Below, in pieces: positions 41,807-49,795 of a stretch of 64,000 bases of DNA (position 1 is the first letter of the stretch; the number at the start of each line of letters is the position of its first letter). Under the pieces are notes generated by a model, which worked only from the letters and a program-made list of their open reading frames with translations, searched no databases and was not told where the DNA came from. The position numbers and the translations under genes are program-made. The DNA is from an uncultured Eubacteriales bacterium (GTDB lineage Bacteria; Bacillota; Clostridia; Oscillospirales; CAG-272), in NCBI GenBank assembly GCA_934467415.1, contig CAKSLQ010000001.1:62001-126000 (forward strand), read 5' to 3'.

Positions 41807-42730
41807 ATGAACATTCTGCATCTGAAATATGCGGTGGAGATTGCCAAGACGGGGTCGCTTAACAAGGCTGCCGAAAATCTCTACATGGGGCAGCCGAACC
41901 TGAGCCGTGCAATCCGGGAGCTGGAGACGAGCCTCGGCATCACGATCTTTGAGCGCACATCGCGCGGGATGATCGTGACGGCGGACGGCGAAGAGTTTCT
42001 GCAATATGCGCGGCGCATTCTGGCGCAGATCGACGAGATGGAGTCGCTTTTCCGCGACGGCAGACAGCACAGGCAGACGTTTTCGCTGTCCGCGCCGCGC
42101 GCCGACTATATTGCGGCGGCCATGGTCGCCTTTGCCGACGCGACGCAGGCGGACGCATTTACCTATTATTATAAAGAGACCAATGCGCTCCGCACGATCC
42201 GCAACGTGCTCAGCTCCGAATACAACCTCGGCATCATCCGTTATGCCGGCGTATATGACGGCTATTTTAAGACCCTGCTCGAAGAGAAGGGGCTGGTCGG
42301 CGAGCTGGTGGCCGCATTTGACAGCGTTCTGCTCATGAGCAGGCAGCACCCGTTGGCCGACGCCTCCGCGATTCGGTGTGAGGATCTGCGGGACTTCACC
42401 GAGGTCGCACATCCAGACCCGTTTGTGCCGACGCTTTCGGCCGCATCTGTTCTGCGGGAGGAGCTGCCCGGCGGCGCGGAAAAGCACATCTTTGTCTTTG
42501 AGCGCGCCAGCCGCTTTGAGCTGCTCAGCGGCAGCCCGCGCTGCTTTTGCTGGTCTTCGCCCGTCACCCGGGCGGAGCTGGATCGCTACGGCCTGGTCGA
42601 ACGGCGCTGTGAGGACTGCGTACGCACCTACAGCGACGTGCTGATCCGTAAAAAAGAATACTGTCCCGGCGAGGCGGATCGGATTTTTCTTCGGATCCTG
42701 CGCGAAACGAAGAAGGATTTGAGCATTTAG
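41807..42730 (+). CDS. LysR-family transcriptional regulator
   Basis: A 307-residue LysR-type regulator: winged HTH in residues 1-65 (LKYAVEIAKTGSLNKAAENLYMGQPNLSRAIRELE) and a ligand-binding domain from about 90. The C-terminal part has several Cys (CRCFCWSS-like and RRCEDCV), which could sense redox or metal; this is inference. It is directly upstream of adhE in the same direction, so it may regulate that operon or an unlinked target. GGAGG precedes the ATG. Confidence 0.9.
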   Translation: MNILHLKYAVEIAKTGSLNKAAENLYMGQPNLSRAIRELETSLGITIFERTSRGMIVTADGEEFLQYARRILAQIDEMESLFRDGRQHRQTFSLSAPRADYIAAAMVAFADATQADAFTYYYKETNALRTIRNVLSSEYNLGIIRYAGVYDGYFKTLLEEKGLVGELVAAFDSVLLMSRQHPLADASAIRCEDLRDFTEVAHPDPFVPTLSAASVLREELPGGAEKHIFVFERASRFELLSGSPRCFCWSSPVTRAELDRYGLVERRCEDCVRTYSDVLIRKKEYCPGEADRIFLRILRETKKDLSI

Positions 42731-42937
42731 TGCATAGATAACGGACAGAACCGCCGCTTTTTGTACAAAAACGCTATATCATAATCGACAATACACCTAT
42801 ATCAAAGAAACAATATGCAAGTCGTACAGAATGTGTTAAAATTTTAACAGACAAGCGGAAGGGCATATTGCAAAAACATGTGCCCAAACAACAGGGAATC
42901 AAAGAAAATTCTTAAACCATATGCAGGAGGACACATC
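42731..42937 (+). promoter_or_regulatory. Intergenic control region of the adhE-hydrogenase cluster
   Basis: A 207-base gap, AT-rich compared with its neighbours, between the LysR gene and adhE. It contains one clear signal, the Rex-type palindrome listed separately. I cannot single out a convincing -35/-10 pair. AGGAGG at 42925-42930 is the adhE ribosome binding site. Confidence 0.6.
42833..42850. promoter_or_regulatory. Rex-type redox operator upstream of adhE
   Basis: The core TGTTAAAATTTTAACA (42834-42849) is a perfect 16-bp palindrome. Against the clostridial Rex consensus TTGTTAA-N4-TTAACAA, the 18-base site differs only at its two outermost positions. Rex releases such sites when NADH/NAD+ is high and is a known regulator of adhE and hydrogenases in Clostridia. 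It lies 88 bases before the adhE start. Confidence 0.75.
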
Positions 42938-45652
42938 ATGGAAGCAAACAAGTACGAGATCGTAGACGGCGTTGAAAAGCTGGAAGCAGCGATTGCGCGC
43001 GTCAGAGCCGCACAGAATCAGTTTGCAACATACACGCAGGAGCAGGTTGACAAGATCTTTCTTGCTGCCGCATCCGCCGCAAACAAGCAGCGTATCCCGC
43101 TGGCAAAGATGGCCGTGGAGGAGACCGGCATGGGTGTGGTTGAAGACAAGGTCATCAAGAATCACTATGCCGCCGAGTATATCTACAATGCTTATAAGAA
43201 TACCAAGACCTGCGGCGTGATCGAAGAGGACAAGGCATACGGCATCAAAAAGCTGGCAGAGCCGATCGGCGTTGTTGCTGCCGTCATCCCGACCACAAAC
43301 CCGACATCGACGGCAATCTTCAAGACGCTGATCTCGCTGAAGACGCGCAACGGTATCATCATCAGCCCTCACCCGAGAGCAAAGAAATCCACCATCGCGG
43401 CTGCCAAGGTCGTGCTGGAAGCGGCGGTTGCTGCGGGCGCGCCCGAGGGCATTATCGCCTGGATCGACGTCCCCAGCCTCGAAATGACCAACCTCCTGAT
43501 GAAGGAAGCGGATATCATCCTCGCAACCGGCGGCCCCGGCATGGTCAAGGCGGCATATTCCAGCGGCAAGCCGGCGCTCGGCGTCGGTGCGGGCAATACC
43601 CCCGCCATCATTGACGATACGGCGGACGTTCTTCTCGCTGTGAACTCGATCATCCACTCCAAGACGTTTGACAACGGTATGATCTGCGCATCCGAGCAGT
43701 CCGTGATTGTTCTCGACCGCGTTTATCAGGCGGTGAAGGACGAATTTGCCGCAAGAGGCTGTTACTTCCTCCACGGCGAAGAGCTGGACAAGGTTCGCAA
43801 GACGATCCTCATCAACGGCGCACTGAATGCGAAGATCGTCGGTCAGAAGGCGTACACCATTGCAAAGCTGGCCGGTGTTGACGTACCCGAGGGGACGAAG
43901 ATTCTGATCGGCGAAGTCGAGAGCGTGGAGCTTTCCGAAGAATTTGCACACGAAAAGCTCTCGCCCGTCCTGGCGATGTATCACGCCGCAGACATTCAGG
44001 ATGCATTCGCCAAGGCGGAGCATCTGATCGCGGACGGCGGCTACGGCCACACCTCCTCCATCTATCTCAATGTTGCGACCGAGCAGGCCAAGCTCGACGA
44101 ATTTGCAGAGCGGATGAAGACCTGCCGCATCCTCGTGAACACGCCCTCCTCACAGGGCGGTATCGGCGACCTGTACAACTTCAAGCTTGCGCCTTCGCTG
44201 ACGCTCGGCTGCGGCTCCTGGGGCGGCAACAGCGTTTCCGAAAACGTCGGTGTCAAGCACCTGATCAACATCAAGACCGTTGCCGAGAGGAGAGAAAACA
44301 TGCTTTGGTTCAGAGCGCCTGAAAAGGTTTATCTTAAGAAGGGCTGCCTGCCCGTTGCACTTGACGAGCTGAAGACCGTTATGGGCAAGAAGAAGGCGTT
44401 TATCGTCACCGACAGCTTCCTGTATCACAACGGCTATACCAAGCCGATTACCGATAAGCTCGACGAGATGGGCATTCAGCACACCACCTTCTTCGATGTG
44501 GCGCCCGACCCGACGCTGGCCTGCGCAAAGGAAGGCGCGGCGCAGATGCGCGCGTTTGAGCCCGACTGCATCATCGCGCTCGGCGGCGGTTCCGCAATGG
44601 ACGCCGGCAAGATCATGTGGGTTCTGTATGAGCATCCCGAAGCAGACTTCATGGACATGGCCATGCGCTTTGTCGATATCCGCAAGCGTGTCTATACGTT
44701 CCCGAAGATGGGCGAGAAGGCATACTTCATCGCCATCCCGACCTCGGCCGGTACCGGCTCGGAAGTGACGCCGTTCGCCGTTATCACCGACGAGAAGTCC
44801 GGCGTCAAGTACCCGCTGGCAGACTATGAGCTGCTGCCGAACATGGCGATCATCGACACCGATTTCCATATGAGCGCACCGAAGGGCCTGACCGCCGCAT
44901 CCGGTATTGACGCCGTGACCCATGCGCTCGAGGCGTACGCTTCGATGATGGCGACCGACTACACCGACGGCCTTGCGCTCCGCGCGCTCAAGACAATCTT
45001 CACCTATCTGCCCCGCGCTTATGATAACGGCCAGTCCGATGTCGAAGCACGTGAAAAGATGGCCAATGCGGCAACGATGGCCGGTATGGCGTTTGCGAAT
45101 GCGTTCCTCGGCGTCTGCCACTCGATGGCACATAAGCTCGGTGCATTCCATCACCTGCCGCACGGCGTTGCAAACGCACTGATGATCGAAGAGGTGCTTC
45201 GCTTCAATGCAAGCGAAGAGCCTGCAAAGATGGGTACTTTCTCGCAGTACGATCACCCGCACACGCTGGAGCGCTATGCGGAGGTTGCGGATTACCTCGG
45301 CATCAAGGGCGAGACCGATGAGGAGAAGCTCGAGGGGCTGATCGCCGCAATCAACGCACTGAAGGAGCGCGTCGGCATCAAGAAGACCATCCGGGATTAC
45401 GGCATTGATGAGCAGAACTTCCTTGATCGCCTCGACGACATGACCGAGCAGGCTTTCGACGATCAGTGCACCGGCGCAAACCCGCGCTACCCGCTGATGA
45501 GCGAGATCAAGCAGATGTACCTCAATGCATATTACGGTGGCAAGCATTTTACCGAGGCAGATATGCCCGTCGTTGATTCCGCACTGGTCAGCGCGGATAC
45601 CGACGCGGCAAAGCGCGCATATACCACCGCAAAAAAAGGAAAGAAGAACTGA
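42938..45652 (+). CDS. adhE: Bifunctional acetaldehyde-CoA/alcohol dehydrogenase
   Basis: A 904-residue AdhE. The N-terminal half is a CoA-acylating aldehyde dehydrogenase (catalytic Cys in NGMICASEQSVIV, about residue 248). The C-terminal half is an iron-dependent alcohol dehydrogenase with GGGSAMDAGKIMW (about 549-561), the Fe-binding His residues in GVCHSMAHKLGAFHHLPHG and the DAVTHALEAY segment. It reduces acetyl-CoA to ethanol, using two NADH. The ATG at 42938 follows AGGAGG. A Rex-type site upstream fits NADH control. The next gene is only 12 bases downstream, starting a tight cluster with hydrogenase genes. Confidence 0.97.
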   Translation: MEANKYEIVDGVEKLEAAIARVRAAQNQFATYTQEQVDKIFLAAASAANKQRIPLAKMAVEETGMGVVEDKVIKNHYAAEYIYNAYKNTKTCGVIEEDKAYGIKKLAEPIGVVAAVIPTTNPTSTAIFKTLISLKTRNGIIISPHPRAKKSTIAAAKVVLEAAVAAGAPEGIIAWIDVPSLEMTNLLMKEADIILATGGPGMVKAAYSSGKPALGVGAGNTPAIIDDTADVLLAVNSIIHSKTFDNGMICASEQSVIVLDRVYQAVKDEFAARGCYFLHGEELDKVRKTILINGALNAKIVGQKAYTIAKLAGVDVPEGTKILIGEVESVELSEEFAHEKLSPVLAMYHAADIQDAFAKAEHLIADGGYGHTSSIYLNVATEQAKLDEFAERMKTCRILVNTPSSQGGIGDLYNFKLAPSLTLGCGSWGGNSVSENVGVKHLINIKTVAERRENMLWFRAPEKVYLKKGCLPVALDELKTVMGKKKAFIVTDSFLYHNGYTKPITDKLDEMGIQHTTFFDVAPDPTLACAKEGAAQMRAFEPDCIIALGGGSAMDAGKIMWVLYEHPEADFMDMAMRFVDIRKRVYTFPKMGEKAYFIAIPTSAGTGSEVTPFAVITDEKSGVKYPLADYELLPNMAIIDTDFHMSAPKGLTAASGIDAVTHALEAYASMMATDYTDGLALRALKTIFTYLPRAYDNGQSDVEAREKMANAATMAGMAFANAFLGVCHSMAHKLGAFHHLPHGVANALMIEEVLRFNASEEPAKMGTFSQYDHPHTLERYAEVADYLGIKGETDEEKLEGLIAAINALKERVGIKKTIRDYGIDEQNFLDRLDDMTEQAFDDQCTGANPRYPLMSEIKQMYLNAYYGGKHFTEADMPVVDSALVSADTDAAKRAYTTAKKGKKN

Positions 45653-45664
45653 GGAGGAGCAGCC

Positions 45665-46414
45665 ATGAAACTTGACAGAGTTATTGCAGTCAGAAACGCA
45701 AAAACAATCTATCGCGACGGCGAGAATTGCATCAAGGTATTTGATGCGGACTATTCCAAGGCGGATATTCTGAACGAAGCGCTGAACCAGGCGAGAGTGG
45801 AAGAAACCGGGCTGAACATTCCGAAGATCATCGAGGTCGGCAAGATCGACGGCAAATGGGCGATCGTCTCCGACTATATCAAGGGCAAGACGCTTGCGCA
45901 GATCATGGCGGAAGATCCCGACAACCTTGACAAATATCTCGAGCAGTTTGTCGATCTGCAAATTGAAGTGCAGAGCAAGACCTGCCCGCTGCTGAACAAG
46001 CTGAAGGACAAGATGAACCGCAAGATCGGCCAGGCGGAGCTGGATGCGACCACTCGCTATGACCTGCGCACGCGCCTCGAGGCCATGCCTAAGCACAACA
46101 AGCTGTGCCACGGCGACTTCAACCCCTCCAACATCATCATTGCCGAGGACGGGACGCCTTACATCATCGACTGGGCGCATGCAACGCAGGGCAACGCTTC
46201 CGCGGATGCGGCGCGCACGTATCTTCTGTTCTGCCTCTCCGGCGATGAAGCAACCGCAAAGAAGTATCTTGACCTCTTCTGCAAGAAGAGCAATACGGCA
46301 AGACAGTATGTCCAGAAGTGGATGCCGATCGTAGCTGCATCGCAGTCGGTCAAGGGCAACGAAAAGGAACGCGAATTCCTGCTCTCCTGGGTCGACGTCG
46401 TGGACTACGAATAA
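45665..46414 (+). CDS. Aminoglycoside/choline kinase-like phosphotransferase
   Basis: A 249-residue protein of the APH/choline-kinase fold. It has the Brenner motif CHGDFNPSNIII (about residues 148-159) and the metal-binding IIDWAHATQGN (about 167-177), with a divergent N-lobe containing Lys24 in CIKVFD as candidate ATP-binding Lys. The substrate is unknown. It is the second gene of the adhE cluster, 12 bases after adhE and 15 before the first [2Fe-2S] gene, with a GGAGGAG site. Relationship to the phosphatase gene four positions on is discussed as a finding. Confidence 0.83.
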   Translation: MKLDRVIAVRNAKTIYRDGENCIKVFDADYSKADILNEALNQARVEETGLNIPKIIEVGKIDGKWAIVSDYIKGKTLAQIMAEDPDNLDKYLEQFVDLQIEVQSKTCPLLNKLKDKMNRKIGQAELDATTRYDLRTRLEAMPKHNKLCHGDFNPSNIIIAEDGTPYIIDWAHATQGNASADAARTYLLFCLSGDEATAKKYLDLFCKKSNTARQYVQKWMPIVAASQSVKGNEKEREFLLSWVDVVDYE

Positions 46415-46429
46415 TCGGAGGACAGCTTC

Positions 46430-46669
46430 ATGAAAGTAACGGTTTGTATCGGCAGCTCCTGTCACCTCAAGGGCTCGCGTCAGATTGTCGAGGCTCTGCA
46501 ACATAAAATTGCAGAGCACGGCCTCGGCGACCGCGTTGAACTCGGCGGCACCTTCTGCATGGGCCAATGTCAAAAGGGCGTCTGCGTGACGGTGGACGAC
46601 GATTTCTATTCGGTCAGCCCCGAGACCGTGGATGACTTCTTCGAAAAGTCCGTTCTCGCACGGGCATAA
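46430..46669 (+). CDS. Thioredoxin-like [2Fe-2S] ferredoxin (first copy)
   Basis: A 79-residue NuoE-like, thioredoxin-fold [2Fe-2S] protein with ligands C6 and C11 (CIGSSC) and C43 and C47 (FCMGQC). Small proteins of this type often accompany multimeric or sensory hydrogenases. It lies 15 bases after the kinase-like gene and 9 before a related second copy. It may pass electrons to the neighbouring hydrogenase-like protein; this is inference. Confidence 0.9.
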   Translation: MKVTVCIGSSCHLKGSRQIVEALQHKIAEHGLGDRVELGGTFCMGQCQKGVCVTVDDDFYSVSPETVDDFFEKSVLARA

Positions 46670-46678
46670 GGGGGAGAC

Positions 46679-46939
46679 ATGGTCGTACAGGTCTGCGTCG
46701 GAAGCTCCTGCTACATTAAAGGTTCGCAGGACATTATCGAGCTTTTGAAAAAAGCCGTCACAGACAATCATCTTGAAGACGAGATTACACTTGCCGGGAG
46801 CTTTTGCACCGGCAAGTGTAATCGTATCGGTGTGTCCGTCACGGTGGATGATGAGGTCTCGACCGGCATCACTACGGAAAACTTCAATGCGTTCTTTCAG
46901 GAAAAAATACTGAAGGCCGTACAGGCACAGGGAGAATGA
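46679..46939 (+). CDS. Thioredoxin-like [2Fe-2S] ferredoxin (second copy)
   Basis: An 86-residue paralogue of the preceding protein with CVGSSC near the N-terminus and FCTGKC at about residues 43-48. The two differ over most of their length, so the duplication is old. GGGGGAG precedes the ATG. The next gene, the sensory-type hydrogenase, starts 3 bases after its stop, so the pair is likely co-translated and may function with it. Confidence 0.9.
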   Translation: MVVQVCVGSSCYIKGSQDIIELLKKAVTDNHLEDEITLAGSFCTGKCNRIGVSVTVDDEVSTGITTENFNAFFQEKILKAVQAQGE

Positions 46940-46942
46940 TCC

Positions 46943-48619
46943 ATGTCGAATTGTCTGACGCTGAAAAAATCCAACTGTAAAAACTGCTATAAGTGTATTC
47001 GCCACTGCCCGGTCAAGTCGATTCGGTTCTCCGGCAATCAGGCACACATCATCAACAATGAATGTATCCTCTGCGGTCATTGCTTTGTCGTATGTCCGCA
47101 GAATGCCAAGGAGATCGTGGACGAGACCGAAAAGGCCAAGGTGCTGCTGCAAAGCGGCGCGCCGGTCTACGTCAGCATTGCGCCTTCCTTTGTTGCAAAC
47201 TATGACGGCGTCGGTATCGGTGCTGTGCGTAAGGCTTTGCAAAAGCTCGGCTTTGCCGACGTGGAGGAGACTGCGCTCGGCGCGACCATTGTCAAAACCG
47301 AGTATGAGCGGATGCTGCGCGAGGACGGGCGGGATGTGATCATCACCTCCTGCTGCCATTCCATCAACCTGCTGATTCAGAAATACTTTCCGGCAGAGCT
47401 CCCGTATCTTGCCGATGTGCTTTCGCCGATGCAGGCGCATTGCACCGACATCAAGCGACGTCATCCCGAGGCAAAGACGGTTTTCATCGGCCCGTGCGTT
47501 GCCAAGAAGGACGAGGCGGCGTATTACGAGGGCATCGTCGATGCGGTTCTGACATTTGAAGAGCTGACCAACTGGCTGAAGGCCGAGGGGATCGAGCTTG
47601 AACAGCAGATGGATCACGACGAGGAGAGCCGCGCCCGCTTCTTCCCGACGACCGGCGGCATACTCAAAACCATGGCGCAGAATGCGCCCGGCTATACCTA
47701 TATGGCGCTGGACGGTGTGGACAACTGCATCGCGGCGCTCCGCGAGATCGAGCAGGGACATATCCATCACTGCTTTATCGAAATGTCGGCCTGCATCGGC
47801 AGCTGCGTCGGCGGTCCGGTCATGGAGAAGTATCATCGCTCACCTGTCAGGGATTATCAGGCGGTTGCGGATTTTGCCGGACCGCGCGACTTTGAAGTCG
47901 AACAGCCGGATCGTTTTGCCGTCCGCAAAGCGTTTACGGCGATCGAGCGAAAAGCACCTGCGCCGTCGGAGGCCGAGATTCAGTCGATCCTGCGGCAGAT
48001 GGGCAAATTCAAGCCGTCCGACGAGCTGAACTGCGGCTCCTGCGGCTACAATACCTGCCGCGAGAAGGCGGTTGCCATCATTCAGGGCAAGGCGGAGATT
48101 TCCATGTGTCTGCCGTATCTGAAGGACAAGGCGGAGAGCTTTTCGGACAACATTGTCAACAACACACCGAACGGACTTATCGTGCTGAATGAGAATCTGG
48201 AGGTGCAGCAGATCAACAATGCCGCACGGAAGATCATGAACATTCGCTCGGCGTCCGACGTTCTCGGCGAACCCGTCATCCGTATCCTCGATCCCAAAAT
48301 CTATATGGATGTGCTGAAGAGCGGCAGAGGCGTGCGTGATATGCGCACCTATCTCGCCGAATATCAGAAGTATATCGAGCAGACGGTTGTCTATGACAAG
48401 GACTATCATCTTCTGATCAGCATCATGCGCGATGTTACGGATGAGGAAACCGAGCGCGAGAAGAAAGAGAATATCAGCCGCCAGACCGTGGAGATCGCCG
48501 ATAAGGTCGTTGACAAGCAGATGCGCATCGTGCAGGAGATTGCCTCGCTGCTCGGTGAGACTGCGGCGGAGACCAAGATTGCGCTGACCAAGCTGAAAGA
48601 GAGCATTTCCGATGAATAA
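46943..48619 (+). CDS. hydS: [FeFe] hydrogenase with PAS domain, putative H2 sensor (HydS, group C)
   Basis: A 558-residue protein. Two [4Fe-4S] motifs (Cys 12, 15, 18, 22 and 41, 44, 47, 51) are followed by an H-cluster domain (about 75-300) with L1 TSCCHS (135-140), L2 PCVAKK (184-189) and L3 ACIGSC (283-288). Then come an extra cluster motif (C364-x2-C367-x4-C372, C389), a PAS domain (about 400-505) and a helical tail. L1 lacks the usual Pro after the two Cys. This architecture matches the sensory group C enzymes. It presumably detects H2 or redox and signals via PAS. Its end overlaps the phosphatase gene by 8 bases. Confidence 0.92.
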   Translation: MSNCLTLKKSNCKNCYKCIRHCPVKSIRFSGNQAHIINNECILCGHCFVVCPQNAKEIVDETEKAKVLLQSGAPVYVSIAPSFVANYDGVGIGAVRKALQKLGFADVEETALGATIVKTEYERMLREDGRDVIITSCCHSINLLIQKYFPAELPYLADVLSPMQAHCTDIKRRHPEAKTVFIGPCVAKKDEAAYYEGIVDAVLTFEELTNWLKAEGIELEQQMDHDEESRARFFPTTGGILKTMAQNAPGYTYMALDGVDNCIAALREIEQGHIHHCFIEMSACIGSCVGGPVMEKYHRSPVRDYQAVADFAGPRDFEVEQPDRFAVRKAFTAIERKAPAPSEAEIQSILRQMGKFKPSDELNCGSCGYNTCREKAVAIIQGKAEISMCLPYLKDKAESFSDNIVNNTPNGLIVLNENLEVQQINNAARKIMNIRSASDVLGEPVIRILDPKIYMDVLKSGRGVRDMRTYLAEYQKYIEQTVVYDKDYHLLISIMRDVTDEETEREKKENISRQTVEIADKVVDKQMRIVQEIASLLGETAAETKIALTKLKESISDE

Positions 48620-49784
48620 TCTGTGTGCCGATATCGGCTATAAAAGTGTCAACCACTTCGGCGAGCAGCTCTGCGGGGACCATGTGGATGTGGTCGAGCA
48701 GGATGAAAACTCGACCGTCATCGTACTGGCCGACGGACTCGGCAGCGGTGTAAAAGCCAGCATTTTGTCCACGCTGACCTCCAAAATCATCTCTACCATG
48801 ATGGCGGAGGGCTTGACGCTCGAGGACTGCGTGGAGACCATTGCGGCAACCCTGCCGATTTGCTCGGTTCGCGGCGTTGCGTATTCGACCTTTACGATCA
48901 TTCATTTGCTGAACAACGAGACGGCAGAGATCATGCAGTATGACAACCCGCTGCTCATTCTGCTGCGTGACGGCGAAAACTATGATTATCCAAAGACCGA
49001 GCTGGCGATCGGCGGCAAAAAGATTTACCGTTCCTCGATCAAGTTACGGGAGAATGATATCTTTATTGCGATGAGTGACGGCTGTCCGCACGCCGGCATC
49101 GGCATGGCGTATAACTTCGGCTGGAGCCGGGAGGACATCATCGACTTTATGGCGACGGTTTCGGTCGCCGGATACACGGCGAAAACGCTGTCTACCATTT
49201 TGGTTGACGAGTGCTACAAGCTCTACGGCGAGAAGCCGGGCGACGATGCAACGGCCTGCGTTGTGCGCATCCGAAAGCGCGAGCCGATGAATCTTTTGTT
49301 CGGACCGCCGTCCAATCGGGACGACTGCGACCGCATGATGTCGCTGTTCTTCTCCAAGGAGGGCAAGCACATCATCTGCGGCGGAACCACCTCTTCCATC
49401 GCGGCCAAATATCTGCACAAGCCGCTGAAGCCGAGCCTCAATTTTGAGAGCAGCGACATCCCGCCGACGGCGGAGCTGGAGGGCGTCGATCTCGTCACCG
49501 AGGGCGTCATCACGATCAACCGCGTGGTCCAGTACGCCAAGGATTATCTCGCAGACAACGAGTCCTACGCGCAGTGGAGCATGAAGCGCGACGGCGCTTC
49601 GCTGATTGCACGGCTGCTCTTCGAAGAGGCGACCGACATCAATTTCTTCGTCGGCCGTGCGGTGAACCCCGCGCATCAGAACCCGGATCTGCCCATCAAT
49701 TTCAACATCAAAATGAACCTTGTCGAGGAGCTTTCCGCCTGCTTGAAGCAGATGGGCAAGCGGATCAAGGTCAGCTATTTCTGA
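48612..49784 (+). CDS. SpoIIE-like PP2C phosphatase of the sensory hydrogenase cluster
   Basis: A 390-residue protein. Residues 1-220 form a PP2C/SpoIIE-type serine phosphatase with metal-binding Asp residues in VLADGLGSGVKAS (D41), AMSDGCPHAG (D156) and GDDATACVV (D211-D212). Residues 225-390 form a second domain of unknown function. In known systems such phosphatases act on anti-sigma-antagonist-type proteins; the partner here is unknown. It overlaps hydS by 8 bases, a strong hint of a shared pathway: HydS may switch its activity. The hydrogenase gene hydB follows by 11 bases. Confidence 0.87.
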   Translation: MNNLCADIGYKSVNHFGEQLCGDHVDVVEQDENSTVIVLADGLGSGVKASILSTLTSKIISTMMAEGLTLEDCVETIAATLPICSVRGVAYSTFTIIHLLNNETAEIMQYDNPLLILLRDGENYDYPKTELAIGGKKIYRSSIKLRENDIFIAMSDGCPHAGIGMAYNFGWSREDIIDFMATVSVAGYTAKTLSTILVDECYKLYGEKPGDDATACVVRIRKREPMNLLFGPPSNRDDCDRMMSLFFSKEGKHIICGGTTSSIAAKYLHKPLKPSLNFESSDIPPTAELEGVDLVTEGVITINRVVQYAKDYLADNESYAQWSMKRDGASLIARLLFEEATDINFFVGRAVNPAHQNPDLPINFNIKMNLVEELSACLKQMGKRIKVSYF

Positions 49785-49795
49785 GGAACGAACGC

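Noticed and set aside
44150..47836. A 1228-codon open frame on the minus strand opposite adhE and hydS
   Set aside because: The plus strand holds clear AdhE, kinase-like, ferredoxin and hydrogenase genes with ribosome sites. Long antisense frames arise from the codon bias of GC-rich genes; the translated product has no family motif.
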